A stretch of 64,000 nt of DNA from Cotesia glomerata (GCF_020080835.1 NC_058167.1:7360459-7424458), one strand, 5' to 3'. Shown: positions 21,834 through 32,814, counted from the first letter of the stretch. Numbers and translations: made by a program. The notes: generated by a model from the sequence alone, not told the origin.

Positions 21834-21897
<64 letters not shown>
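21834..21897. repeat. (AAT)n microsatellite at the 5' side of the retrotransposon
   Basis: About 21 AAT units run directly into the retrotransposon start. The poly-Ile and poly-Tyr runs of ORFs here are translations of it. Confidence 0.9.
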
Positions 21898-21898
<1 letters not shown>

Positions 21899-24800
21899 GC
21901 GGTGCTTGCTACGTGGCCTCCAAGCGGCGCATCGCGGGAAACGCAGACCATAACACCAGGTCTGTAGGCGAACGACGTAGCCGATGCAGTGGGCCAACTA
22001 CCCACTGCATTGAAATACTGAGTTACAACAAGGCGTAATCTCAGAAGTGCTCCCCACAACCGGTCCTTTTCGGATGAGGACCATTCATCAGGTAGGAGGA
22101 GCACGCTGGACCCGATGAACGATGACGACCCTGGCGCTTTAAGGATTTTCTTTAAGTGGACGGAGGAACAACGAGTCGACCTCTTGGTGTGCTACCAACG
22201 TAGCGAGCCGGGGGTGAGCGGTTATATGGCCCGGATGCACACTCTTTGGAGTGATATGCATCCGGAGCTAGAGCATTTTACGCCTAAACACCTGCGTAAT
22301 TATGCCGCTTATCTTCGGCGTAATAGAAGATCGCTTGTGCCGGATAGAAGGCAGTCTAATAGACTTTCCTTTCCGGCGCAATTACACCAAGAGCGACGCC
22401 GTTCCTCCTTGGATGACAACAATCCCTTTATAGGACGGCAAGTAAGTATATCTAAAAAGATAACTTACTCCCAACAACAGCTAGAAGCGGTAAATGAAGA
22501 TCTCCGTGCAAACATCCTGGAGGATTCCACCCTGCTCACTGTGAGCCAGGTTGTGTATGGTGCAGCAGTTTCGGCTTTTCCGAGAGAGAGACATTGTCTC
22601 TCGATCGAGGCAAGGTTGAGACAGCGCATCTCACAACTTGAACTCAAAATTGACAGATCCCGGAAACAGGTCTCCCGCATTCAGTGTGTGATTGAGTTTG
22701 AAACAACTCAAAGAGCATACACGCCCCGAATTCGGCGCATTGCTGCTGAACTTCGGTGGCGTCATCACACACTGAATAAGAGTACTCTTCTTGTCATCAA
22801 GGAAGAGTCTCTCAATAAATTGCGGGCTTTAGTGACTGCCAAAAAGTCACTAGAGAAAAGGCTGAAGCGGTTGGTCGACAACTCGTTGTTTCGATCCAGC
22901 CCTTCACGCTTTCTGACACCAAAGACCGATGCGAGGCGGAATTATCCAACACCTGTGCGGGTGGAAGCTTTGTGGAATGAGTTGTATGGAGATCCACCAA
23001 ACGTGAACGCCAATACTCCAGCTCTGCACGACTTTTAAAGCATTCTGTCGGGAACACCGTAGACAGAATGCTGATGAAGAGAGCCCTGCAGTCAGTGTGA
23101 ATGAAGTTCGTTCAGCTCTAAATGGCAGCAAAAATTGGGCTGCCCCGGGACCAGATGGCATAAATGTCTTTTGGTGGAAGAAGTTTACTTCTACCCACCT
23201 CCATCTGGCCCGTATATTTACATCGTACATTAGAGCTGACGAACCGATTCCAGACTGGCTCGTGGAAGGGCGAACCGTACTGATACCAAAAAAGGTGACT
23301 TGTCTGACCCAAAGAATTACAGGCCTATCACCTGCTTGAATGCGGTTTATAAAATTTTTACAAAAATTTTAAACAACCGTATTTTTCATGAGATAGAACC
23401 TGTATGGCAACAGATATATGAACAGCGTGGCAGCAAAGAGGCCTGTCAGGTTGCAAAGAGAACTTGATAGTTGATCGATGTGTCACACAAGATGCGATCT
23501 ACTATCAACGCAACCTGTCAATGGCCTGGATCGACTATCGCAAGGCATTTGACTCAACTTCTCATGAGTTGATTTTATATCTCCTCAAATGCCTGGGGAT
23601 CAATCCTGAAATAGTGGAATGCATTCGGCGTACAATGCAGCTCTGGCGAACGCGTTTTCACATTGGAAGTGGAAACGCATTGCACATAACCGGAGTTGTA
23701 GAGTACAAACGAGGGGTCTTCCAAGGTGATTCCTTGAGCCCTCTGCTGTTTTGCATCTCACTGCTGCCTATATCTGTTGCTCTTCGTAAAACTCGTGGGT
23801 ACTCTGTGGGGCCTCCGGGTGATCGAAAATACTCGATTACCCATCTGCTTTATATGGATGACCTGAAGCTGTATAGTGCTGATGAAGATCATCTACAGGC
23901 GGCCCTTAACATCGTAGCAGAGTACACGCGGGATGCCGGAATGTCTTTTGGGTTGGACAAGTGTGCGGTCGTACATCTGGCGAGGGGTAAGTGCTCTGTT
24001 ACGGGTGATGATGTCGAGTTGGTAGATGGGAGCGTTTTAAGACAATTAGACGCCGGAGAGTTGTATAGATATCTAGGAATGGAAGAGCACCGCATGCATG
24101 CGGTCTCCGAAGTCCAAGCAACTCTCCGTAGCGAGTATGTTAGGAGACTCCGGAAAATTTGGTCCTCCGAACTTTCCGGCAAAAATAAAGTCTCCGCTAC
24201 TAACACGCTCGCTGTCCCAGTCTTACTATACTCTTTCGGTGTCTTAAAATGGGCCCGAAAGGATCTGCGAGATCTCGACATCAGAACCCGTAAGACTATC
24301 AACATGAACCGGAGCATGCACCCCAATTCATCAGTCGCCAGATTATACCTCTCCCGGTCGATCGGAGGGAGAGGTTTGCAGAGCTTGGAGCGGCTTTACG
24401 ATCGTTTAGTCCTGGGTTTAACACACGAAGTTGTCAATTTCACTGCAGATGAGGATGACTTTCTTATGCAAATCGTTCATAAACATGAGAATGCGCATAA
24501 GGGGTCGTTCTTATATAAGGCAGCAATATATGCGGCAAGAACCCTTGGTCTTGGAGAAATAAACGCTCTTATGGAACTCCGAAAGGAGGAATTCAAGAGC
24601 GCCATCAGGAACGCCGAGGAAAAACTACTTCTAGGCAAACTGATGGACAAGTCTATGCACAGCGTGTTCTTCAAACACGTGCGTGATCATGGCTTGTCCA
24701 CCCAGCTGACGTTTTCCTTCTTAAAGTCAGCTGGCCTGATGTCCGAGACTGAAGGGTTCATATTTGCTTGCCAAGATGGTGTCATTAACACTCTAGAGTA

Positions 24801-25544
24801 CCGTAGCAAGGTGCTCCAGGTGCAGCTCCCGGACACGACCTGCAGGGCGTGTAAACAACATCCGGAGACGCTTATGCACATTTTGTCAGCATGTCCTGTG
24901 CTGGCGAGAGGTGCATACATCCAGCGTCACAATGCTGCCCTGAGAGTACTGTACTACTATCTTCGTCACCGCTACGGTATTGACGTGACACCGGTGCTGC
25001 CTTATCTGCCAGGAGATATTCCCCGGGTTGTTGAGAATGACAGTTGCAAAATTTATTGGAACATGCCGTTTGCAACAACTCGGCGGATAGATCACAACAA
25101 ACCTGATATTGTGCTCTTCGACAAGGCTACTCGTGACATTTATGTCATTGAGTTCTCGGCCCCGGCTGAATACAACATCTCAGCCAAAGAAGAGCACAAA
25201 AGACAGATATATCAGGATCTCCTGTTTGAAATTGGCAAACTTTACCCAGGTTACCGTGTCAAGCTCGTCGTCCTGATTGTTGGCGTCCTCGGAGGGATGA
25301 AACAGTCTTTTGTATCCTCACTTGCCAGAGTTCCAGCTTGCTCATCAAAAGCTGAATTCTTGGCGGTCAGGATGCAGAAGGCTGTCATACTAGGTTCCCT
25401 CCGACTACTTAGGAAAATGACTTTGGCCTGCTGTGATCACTAACCGCCTTGTTGTGCGGAGTGGTCCAGCAGTAATGGATGGAGCTCAGGCTGGGCCCTC
25501 GGAGAATCGGACTCCGGGGACAACCCCCCTGAGCATTTAATAAC

Positions 25545-25545
<1 letters not shown>
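21898..25545 (+). mobile_element. Dong/R4-type non-LTR retrotransposon in a TAA microsatellite
   Basis: A 3.65-kb GC-richer unit lies between AAT repeats on both sides (21834-21897 and 25544-25590). It encodes one reverse transcriptase polyprotein with a C-terminal cysteine motif and a PD-(D/E)xK-like endonuclease. Known Dong elements (R4 clade, first described in Bombyx) insert in TAA repeats and carry a restriction-like endonuclease at this position, so the insertion site and domain order agree. The 3' end has no poly-A; it ends CCCCTGAGCATTTAATAAC before the repeats. Confidence 0.85.
22115..25443 (+). pseudogene. Retrotransposon polyprotein (RT plus restriction-like endonuclease), frameshifted
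   Basis: The frame opens at ATG 22115 and is broken by three shifts: near 23010-23037, at the A-run near 23286 (CCAAAAAAGG), and near 23450. Readable parts in order: an N-terminal region of about 300 residues with no clear finger, WAAPGPDGINVFWWKKF (RT motif 0-1), AWIDYRKAFDSTSHELI (motif A Asp), FQGDSLSPLLFCISLLP (motif B), LLYMDDLKLY (catalytic motif C), then CRACKQHPETLMHILSACPV (CCHC-like) and PDIVLFDKATRDIYVIEFSA (endonuclease core). The element is therefore no longer able to encode its full protein. The intact RT core and long last frame indicate recent decay. Confidence 0.85.

Positions 25546-25590
<45 letters not shown>
25544..25590. repeat. (AAT)n microsatellite at the 3' side of the retrotransposon
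   Basis: Continuation of the target microsatellite after the retrotransposon's 3' end. Confidence 0.9.
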
Positions 25591-25591
<1 letters not shown>

Positions 25592-25622
25592 TACCGGTGA
25601 ATGACCAAATGTTTGGACGATA

Positions 25623-25744
25623 AATTCTTGAATCAAGTAAAATTTTTTAAAATCAAGAAAAATTTCTTAGACTAAGAATTTTTCGTTTTGATTCAATACA
25701 AAAAAATTAATTATTTGATTCAATAAAATTAATTATAAGAAGAC

Positions 25745-25788
<44 letters not shown>
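25623..25788. repeat. MITE-like tcttgattcaag repeat plus microsatellite
   Basis: TTCTTGAATCAAGTAAAATT and TTGATTCAATAAAATT words echo the MITE families at 13411 and 42170. It is followed by (AAT)n at 25747-25788. Exact ends are unclear. Confidence 0.4.
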
Positions 25789-25811
25789 ATTTTAATATTT
25801 TGTGATAATAG

Positions 25812-26345
25812 TTGCTGAAGAAGACAACGCTTTTGAAGCACCCAATGAAGCTAATGTGGTGTCGTTAGGGACATCAATGAAAGAATCGGTAAGATGATAG
25901 ATTAAAATATATACTAAGTAAAATTTAAAATAAACTAATATCATTTAAAATGATATCATTTATCTTGAGATTATAGTTAAAGTATTTAGCTAATCTAAAA
26001 TTTGGGTTCGGAGCATCTCTACATAATATTTTTCTACATTTAAAAATCCCTCAGAAGAAAATCTTTACATGAAACAAGTCTCATTGAAAATCCCTTAGCT
26101 AAAAATGTTTTAAAAAAACAATTTATTACATACAAATTTCTAATTAAAAATAATTTTCTACAATTTCAGGTTCTGATGTATGTTGTGTGTGTAGAGACGA
26201 GGATTCTCCAGTGGACATAATCTACAACCCTTGCAGACATTGTCTGTTTTGTCAAGGATGTCAAAAAAACTACGTCAATAAAGTGTATGGAGCGAAAGAA
26301 ATTTTTAGCCGTGCTGAAGTCCTTTGGCTAGACTTAATTATTTAA
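25812..26345 (+). pseudogene. RING-finger protein exons, degenerate
   Basis: Exon-like block 25812-25888 (acceptor ataatag, donor ATCG|GTAAGA) reads AEEDNAFEAPNEANVVSLGT. Block 26170-26345 (acceptor tttcag) reads DVCCVCRDEDSPVDIIYNPC, RHCLFCQGCQKNYVNKVYGA and ends RAEVLWLDLII. The pattern CxxC, CRHC, CxxC is a C-terminal RING, as in E3 ubiquitin ligases. The last CxxC present in the left arm (RCAFC) is missing here (EIFSRAEV), and the two blocks do not join in phase. This copy is probably dead. Which RING family it belongs to is not known to me. Confidence 0.55.
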
Positions 26346-27178
26346 TATTTTAATATTAATATTAATTCTATAATTTTAATTCTATAATATTTTAACTAAC
26401 AACTGGAAATTTAAGTTTTTATAATTGTTTGTTGTCATGTATTCGTTTTAAAAAAGTAATATTATTTGTAATTAATAAATTACTAAAACTTCAATAAGTA
26501 TGTACTTTGTTATTATTATTATTATTAATTTAATTATAACATAAATTTAATTTCATTATTAATATAATTATATTAACATTATCTAAGATATGCTTTAATG
26601 AAAAAAAATTAAATCTTATAATTAAGAAAATCTATATATTAAACTATATAAAAAATATGCATTATAATTTTTTTATAAATAAATTAAAAAATTATTTTTT
26701 TTTTAAATAATATCTATAACAATAGATTTACTTAAAAATTAAAAAATTTATTTTTAATTTTTATAATAATTTGCACTTCTTGAGATTTTATTTTTTGTTA
26801 CCATGTCAAGTCTACTAAATCAACTGGAACTTTTTTTTCAGTCGATAATGTCAATTGATTTTTTTTTTTGAAAACGTTACGTTGATGAAACCTCACGCTT
26901 ACAATCTTTCCCGATATTGAAACATTACATTTAATAATATTTACGCTTTTATTAGTTTTACATTGCAGAAATATAACGTTCTTAACAGTGAATATTCTCT
27001 ATACATCACGTTTTCCCGAATCAACTATTCGATATATCACACGTTTAAAAAAAATATTTTATATCAAACATAACGTTCAACAAACATTCTGTTTATGATT
27101 TCAGTCGTTACAGAGATAGCAGTTTCAAAGAAATTCAACGTTTTCGAAGGTATTAATTCGGACTAAGTTGAGGCATCC
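26243..27178. repeat. Right inverted-repeat arm
   Basis: Complement of 20000-20926 with scattered mismatches, which suggests an old duplication or imperfect homogenisation. It contains the 3' part of the RING exon. Confidence 0.75.
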
Positions 27179-27263
27179 GCAGAAATCTCCGTGTGTATTA
27201 GTCTAGAGGTACGCGACAGTTGCTCGTAGCATCGTTCAGAATTTCAGGATGCATATATATATA

Positions 27264-28823
27264 CAGTAGCGCTCAAAAGTATTTTGACAAATATATTTAA
27301 TGGTTTAATTAAAAATAAATATGAAACACAACAATCATTTATTTATTTTTTTAACACCTTTTGAATAAAGTACAGAATAGTGTCAAAGAGGTTCTTATTC
27401 GTAATAAAAGAAAGTTTAATTTTTAAAATATTAGGAAAATGGTGGCTCAAAAGTATTTTGACATTTTTGAAAAAAAACTAATTTAACGCATAATTATAAT
27501 TTACAGCAATAAATATATTAGTATTTAGTAGCATATCCCTTGGCCTTTATGACAGCCTTGCATCGCTCCGGCATTGAGTCGATTAATTTTTGTAATCGAC
27601 TTATTGGAATTTGATCCCACTCATTTTTTAGAGTTTCAAACAAAGCGTTTTTTTTGAATAATTTTGGGTTTTTACACTACGTTTCAATTCTTCCCAGAGA
27701 TTTTCTATCGGATTCAAGTCGGGACTTTGACTTGGCCACTCAAGAACTTTAACTTTTTCACGATTTAATAAGTCACTAATATGCTTTGATCTGTGTTTGG
27801 GATCATTGTCTTGTTGAAAATACCACTTAGCTGGCATGTGATGTTTAGCATATGGTAACATCTGAGACTTTAATATATTTGCATACATGAACCGATCCAT
27901 TTTTCCTTCTATTCGAACTAATGGTCCAACTCCAGACCGTGAAAAATATCCCCAAACCATCACACTACCACCTCTATGTTTAACTGTGGGTATTTGATAC
28001 TGATAATCGTATTTTTTGTTTACTGGACGCCGAATGTACTTGATACCATCAGATGACATTAAATTAAATTTACTTTCGTCACTCCATAAAACTTTAGACC
28101 ACTCTAAACTTGACCATGATATATGCCGTTTCGCGAACTCAAGACGAGACTTCCTATTTTTTTTCGATATTAAATGTTTTTTAGCCGGTCTTCGGCCATA
28201 TAACCCTAGGACCTTTAAGCGTCGTTTAACAGTAGAAACATGAATATCTACGTTATATTTTTCTTTTAATTCATTTTTTATCATTATAGCGGACATCCGT
28301 ATATCATTTGCTGATAACTTTTTTATAATATGATCGATGTAAGAAGAAGTTTTTCTTGGGCGGCCTGTTCGAGGCTTACTTTCGACAGTTTTTCTTTTGT
28401 TGTAGACTTTATTCCATAAGCTAACTAACTGTCGAGACACTTTAAACAAACGAGCAACTTCTGTTTGTTTCAATCCTTGTTTTAATGCATTAATAACGGC
28501 TTTTTTAAAATCACTAGAATATTCCTTGCACTTAGGCATATTGAAGTAACCACAACAAGTAAATATATGTAATAATAAAAACTAAGGAACAAGTAATCTG
28601 CGAGAGTTTTTCAAGTCAAATGCGTGTCAAAATACTTTTGAGCTCACGGTAAGTCAAGTACGTTCGGTGGCGCGGTGTGTAAACAAACAAGTTGTAATTT
28701 GATACGCTTAAATAGTCGCAATTACACTACTCTACATTATACTCAATACATTTTCCGATAGGCTTTTATTTTAAAAAAATATTAAAAAATTTTATGTTGT
28801 CAAAATACTTTTGAGCGCTACTG
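27264..28823 (-). mobile_element. Tc1-type DNA transposon with doubled repeats in each end
   Basis: The ends are CAGTAGCGCTCAAAAGTATT at 27264 and its complement ending at 28823, flanked by TA. A second copy of the core GCTCAAAAGTATTTTGAC lies about 180 bp inside each end (near 27444 and 28626, the right one inverted). Two transposase-binding sites per end is the IR/DR arrangement known from Sleeping Beauty-like Tc1 elements. It landed 78 bp beyond the composite element's end. Confidence 0.88.
27518..28539 (-). pseudogene. Tc1 transposase, one frameshift near the C-terminus
   Basis: The frame starts MPKCKEYSSDFKKAVINALK with helix-turn-helix regions (TEVARLFKVSRQLVSLWNKV) and a GRPRK hook. 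It then has the DDE residues: WSDESKFNL (first Asp), FQQDNDPKHRSK (second Asp) and DLNPIENLWEELKR (Glu), spaced as in DD34E enzymes. WGYFSRSGVGPL is also typical. The frame ends at 27628, but the normal tail (LKNEWDQIPISRLQKLIDSM, IKAKGYATKY) is readable one frame over to the stop at 27518. A single-base change in an A-run near 27650 explains this. Full length would be about 340 residues, the family norm. Confidence 0.9.
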
Positions 28824-28839
28824 TATATGTACATATATG

Positions 28840-29075
28840 TATATCTATGTATATATGAAAAATATATCAAAAATGCATGTGGGTACTCAAATAAAAGGTC
28901 TTGATGAGTGTAACATCGGAATGAGCTTATATCGTTAAAAACATCATTAGTTAACAAAATATATTATCATTCATTAATTATTAACATTTTCATAAATATA
29001 AGTCCATTATGATTTTATACTCATCGAGACCTTTCATTTGAGTACTCACATGAATTTTTTCATATATCTTATATA
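28840..29075. repeat. Dispersed foldback repeat, copy 1
   Basis: Two facing arms contain GAAAAATATATCAAAAATGC, TGATGAGTGTAACATCG and GAGCTTATATC. Further copies are at 45656-46018 and 53445-53745. Confidence 0.6.
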
Positions 29076-29159
29076 TATGATATTTATAAAATATATGAAA
29101 AGGGCATATGGGTGATCAAGGTCAACAACAATTTATAAATAAAAAATCTATTAAATAAA

Positions 29160-29305
29160 TATTTTCTCGTGGACTGAATTGTGAATCTAAACCATTCTGG
29201 AATCCACCGGAAGACACACAAAAAATTTCATTAAAATCGGTGTAGTCGTTTAGGAGGAGTTCAGTGACAAACACACGCACAGAAGAAATATATATATAAA
29301 GATTA
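29160..29305 (+). repeat. Probable 3' tail of a retroposon
   Basis: ATTAAAATCGGTGTAGTCG, TTTAGGAGGAGTTCAGTGAC and AAACACACGCACAGAAGAA are typical of 3' ends of insect non-LTR retroposons (RTE/jockey-like), ending in (AT)n. No coding remnant is attached. Confidence 0.4.
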
Positions 29306-29608
29306 ATTTTGAGATTTTTTTCGTAGAACGAAAATTCATCCTTATTTTATTTATTTTAAAAACTTCGAACGCGGATGTTTTTCGGAGTGAAATTCGAAAT
29401 CACTCCGAAATCACTCTGAAATCACTCCGCAAATAAAAACTCCGCAAATAAAAGCAATTGCAAAAATGGCGTTGTTTTTTAAGGTAAAAAGATAATTAGT
29501 TTTTGGAATCGATTAATACTCTTGGTCAAAGGTTTTTTATTTTTTGCCGAATTCTTTAATCTTTCTAGCTGATAAGATTTCGGAATCGCTCGGGACAATC
29601 ACTTCAAA
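29306..29608. other. Repeat-derived sequence left of the palindrome
   Basis: ATCACTCCGAAATCACTCTG and similar units repeat three to four times at 29398-29440. The stretch AGATAATTAGTTTTTGGAA resembles part of the repeat at 37560-38004. Confidence 0.4.
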
Positions 29609-31272
29609 TAGTCCAGGAGGAATCGGCGCATGAGTACCGAAAACTATTCCACCTCAATTTTTTTATGCGATTCTCTTCAAATTACCCTACTGATGATATA
29701 AATGCATGTTGCCAAGGGGCAACCCCGTGCCATATTGTTTAAAACGAAATTGTTTAAACAATTATAAGGAATTGTTATTTTTCAACCGGACACATTTTTT
29801 TTGTACTCTTTATTAAAATACAATTAAAAAAGGTCCTAGGGCTTTTCACGATAAAGTTAATATTTTTAGAGATATGAATTTTTAAAGGTTCGAAAAATCT
29901 TAAAGTTGGGTACTTTTGACCTATGAAAAATATATTTAAAAAAAAAATAAAATATAAATAATATTGTTTTTTTTATTCTTCATACAATAGTTAACAATAT
30001 TCTTAATTGCGATTTCTAAAAATTTAATTATTTATACCTGTTTTTAATTGTTAATTTCGCGCGCTCACAAGTGTGCGTTGCTTACCTTTAAGTATCGCTG
30101 TCTCTCTCTGACTCATACGCTGCGTCGGTCTCTCTGTGTCCTGAATCATCATTTTTCATTTATCTTTTAAACTATTAACTTAATCAGAATTTTTAACAAG
30201 AGCAATGTTATCCATAATTCAATTATCTCCAATTCGTTCTCAACAAATTTTTTTCTAATATCAATTTTTCAAAAGTTATTTAAGGTTGAAGCCGAACATA
30301 TAATTAAAATTACTTTTGTGTCATTTAACAGAAAGTACTTACATTAAATAACTTCTTAAAGCAAAGGTTATACATGTAGAAGTACTAAATAATGAAACAA
30401 GATTTTAAAAACAAGTATTTATTTATTATCAATGTCATTTTTATATATTATATTCTTACAATCTTCTGAATCATAACCACATAAAAGTATGCAACTAATA
30501 TTATTCTTTCTACAATAACATGCTTAAGAAGTTATTTAATGTAAGTACTTTCTGTTAAATGACACAAAAGTAATTTTAATTATATGTTCGGCTTCAACCT
30601 TAAATAACTTTTGAAAAATTGATATTAGAAAAAAATTTGTTGAGAACGAATTGGAGATAATTGAATTATGGATAACATTGCTCTTCTTAAAAATTCTGAT
30701 TAAGTTAATAGTTTAAAAGATAAATGAAAAATGATGATTCAGGACACAGAGAGACCGACGCAGCGTATGAGTCAGAGAGAGACAGCGATACTTATAGGTA
30801 AGCAACGTACACTTGTGAGCGCGCGAAATTAACAATTAAAAACAGGTATAAATAATTAAATTTTTAGAAATCGCAACTAAGAATATTGTTAACTATTGTA
30901 TGAAGAATAAAAAAAACAATATTATTTATATTTTATTTTTTTTTAATATATTTTTCATGGGTCCAAAGTACCCAACTTTAAGATTTTTCGAACCTTTAAA
31001 AATTCATATTTCTAAAAATATTAACTTTATCGTGAAAAGCCATAGGACCTTTTTTAATTGTATTTTAATAAAGAGTACAAAAAAAATGTGTCCGGTTGAA
31101 AAATAACAATTCCTTGCAATTGTTTAAACAATTTCGGTTTAAACAATATGGCACGGGGTTGCCCCTTGGCAACATGCATTTATATCATCAGTAGGGTAAT
31201 TTGAAGAGAATCGCATAAAAAAATTGAGGTGGAATAGTTTTCGGTACTCATGCGCCGATTCCTCCTGGACTA
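29609..31272. repeat. 1.66-kb palindrome with ~750-bp arms
   Basis: TAGTCCAGGAGGAATCGGCG at 29609 pairs with its complement ending at 31272. The match continues almost without gaps to about 30355/30523, leaving a loop near 165 bp. Shared landmarks are CCAAGGGGCAACCCCGTGCC, GTCTCTCTGTGTCCTG and GCGCGCTCACAAGTG. No ORF spans it. It is most likely a foldback transposon; no clear target duplication was seen. Confidence 0.85.
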
Positions 31273-32089
31273 AAACAAATTTTCATGAAAAGTTGACATT
31301 TAAAAATTAAAAATAAATAAATAAATAATAATAATAATAACTACCTCAGAAAAGGGTTTTTTTTTTTTAATTTGAATTTTGAAAAAAAAAATTATTCTTT
31401 TCTAAATTCAGCTTAGTTCACACATTTTCAACGCAAAAAGTTTTAAAATATATAAGAATCGCAGGTAATTGTTTAGTTTCACGTTTTTAAAAGTAAACTA
31501 CAGTTGTCGCAATTGAAATGTTAACTTAAATTTTGCTTTGATAGAAAATCGTCAATAAAATTCATCCACTTGGTCTATCAATTTTTGGTGATTTATTTCG
31601 TATTCTATGAAAAATAAACAAATAAAAAAAATTTTTTTCGAAAATATTAATTTTTTCTTATTTTTTCAAAGTTTTTTTTTTAATCCAACAATTGACGTTT
31701 TTCATATTTTTTTTTATTCTACAATTGAAATTTATCACAATTGTTTTTAATCCAAAAATTAAAATTTTTCAAAAAATTAAAAAAAATTTTTCTAATTTAG
31801 ATTTATTCTAAAAAAAAAAAAATATCTATTAAGTAGAAAATAATCTAAACATGTTGATTTTACACCTCGTGAAAATAAACAATTACCGAATCTTACAATT
31901 GAAAATAGAAGTATAAGATAAATAATTGAGAATGGGAAACTAAATTTCAATTTTGAATGTCTGTAGATATAATTATTATTATTTACTTAAATTCTTCGTA
32001 AAGTTCCTTTTCAGATTCCACTTAGAACTTAGTCATTTGAAGACGTGTCATTTAAAAAGTTTATGAGACTACTGAGATTCAACTTTTTT
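31273..32089. other. Non-coding, AT-rich
   Basis: Homopolymer-rich sequence with no recognisable feature up to the SINE. Confidence 0.45.
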
Positions 32090-32302
32090 CAGTCGGTCGT
32101 GTAGCGATGCGGGTAGCGCGTAAGTCTGGCGAGCGATAGGTTCCGAGTTCGGTTCTCGGTTAGGACAAAGCGATTTATATTTATTTCTTTATTTACGGAG
32201 TGTATTAGACTAATTTAGCATAAGTAATCCTCACCTCCTACCTCCCTTCCTTCTTAGTTGTACAAACTGGACAGTAAATAATCCCTGTTTATAAAAAAAT
32301 AC
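32090..32302 (+). mobile_element. tRNA-derived SINE
   Basis: The 5' part looks like a degenerate tRNA gene with internal Pol III boxes: TAGCGATGCGGG (A box) and GAGTTCGGTTCTC (B box), about 40 bp apart. A non-tRNA body follows (ACGGAGTGTATTAGACTAAT, TCCTCACCTCCTACC) and it ends in TGTTTATAAAAAAAT. It cannot fold into a normal tRNA, so a SINE fits better. Confidence 0.65.
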
Positions 32303-32519
32303 TCTCCCAAATTAGGGAAATCATTAATTTTTGTTTTTTTGTTAAAAAATTAATTTATATATTTTTTTGTGTTCATAAACGATTTTAATAGTAGTAATTG
32401 TAATAATTGTTAATTACAAATTTTTATGTTAATAACAATTATTATTAATTACTACTACTTATTTTTTATAACAATAATAATTATTATTCACAATAAAAAA
32501 ATCACGGTTAAAACAGAAC

Positions 32520-32790
32520 TCGAATTTCGACTCGGGACCCACAATGGAACCATTGCAAATTCACAATGGAACCATTGTGGAGCCACAGTAGGAACACCGC
32601 TAAACCACTATCGAACCACAGTCAAACCACAATAGATTCACAAGAAAGCCTTTGCTTAACCACGATGGAACCATGATGGCAAAACGTCACAAAATTCACA
32701 GTGGATCTACTGTCGTTCCACAGTACATCCTGTGTAGCTCCTCTGTGGACCCTTCATGTACCCACCATGGATCCTTAGTGATTTCAAGAC
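32520..32790. repeat. Array of CCACNNTGGAACCA-type words
   Basis: CACAATGGAACCATTG, GAACCACAGTCAAACCACA, ACCACGATGGAACCATGATG and CACAGTGGATCTACTGT are variants of one short palindromic word repeated more than ten times. It may be the body of a miniature element. The ORF at 32426-32635 is a by-product. Confidence 0.5.
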
Positions 32791-32814
32791 CGCGAGGTTA
32801 AGTTTTGTAATACT

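Larger units (their letters stand above)
20000..27178. mobile_element. 7.2-kb composite element with ~0.93-kb terminal inverted repeats
   Basis: GGATGCCTCAACTTAGTCCG at 20000 is matched by its complement ending at 27178. The inverted similarity runs about 930 bp inward on each side. Directly outside lie GCAAAAAT (19992-19999) and GCAGAAAT (27179-27186), an 8-bp direct repeat with one mismatch, as expected from an 8-bp target duplication (hAT and P superfamilies make 8 bp). The inside holds RING-exon remnants on both arms, the last exons of an unidentified minus-strand gene and a Dong-type retrotransposon. No recognisable transposase is present. It could be one long-TIR element or two inverted copies of one unit. 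Confidence 0.6.

Noticed and set aside
21475..22104. 209-codon minus-strand ORF
   Set aside because: It fuses a real exon (21537-21809) with intron, microsatellite (poly-Ile) and the antisense of the retrotransposon 5' end.
20000..27178. Endogenous viral element or proviral segment
   Set aside because: I looked because of the likely parasitoid host and the RING domain, but saw no capsid, polymerase or other viral gene; the only polymerase is the non-LTR reverse transcriptase.
32090..32170. tRNA gene
   Set aside because: A and B boxes are present, but the arms do not pair as a tRNA and a SINE body follows.
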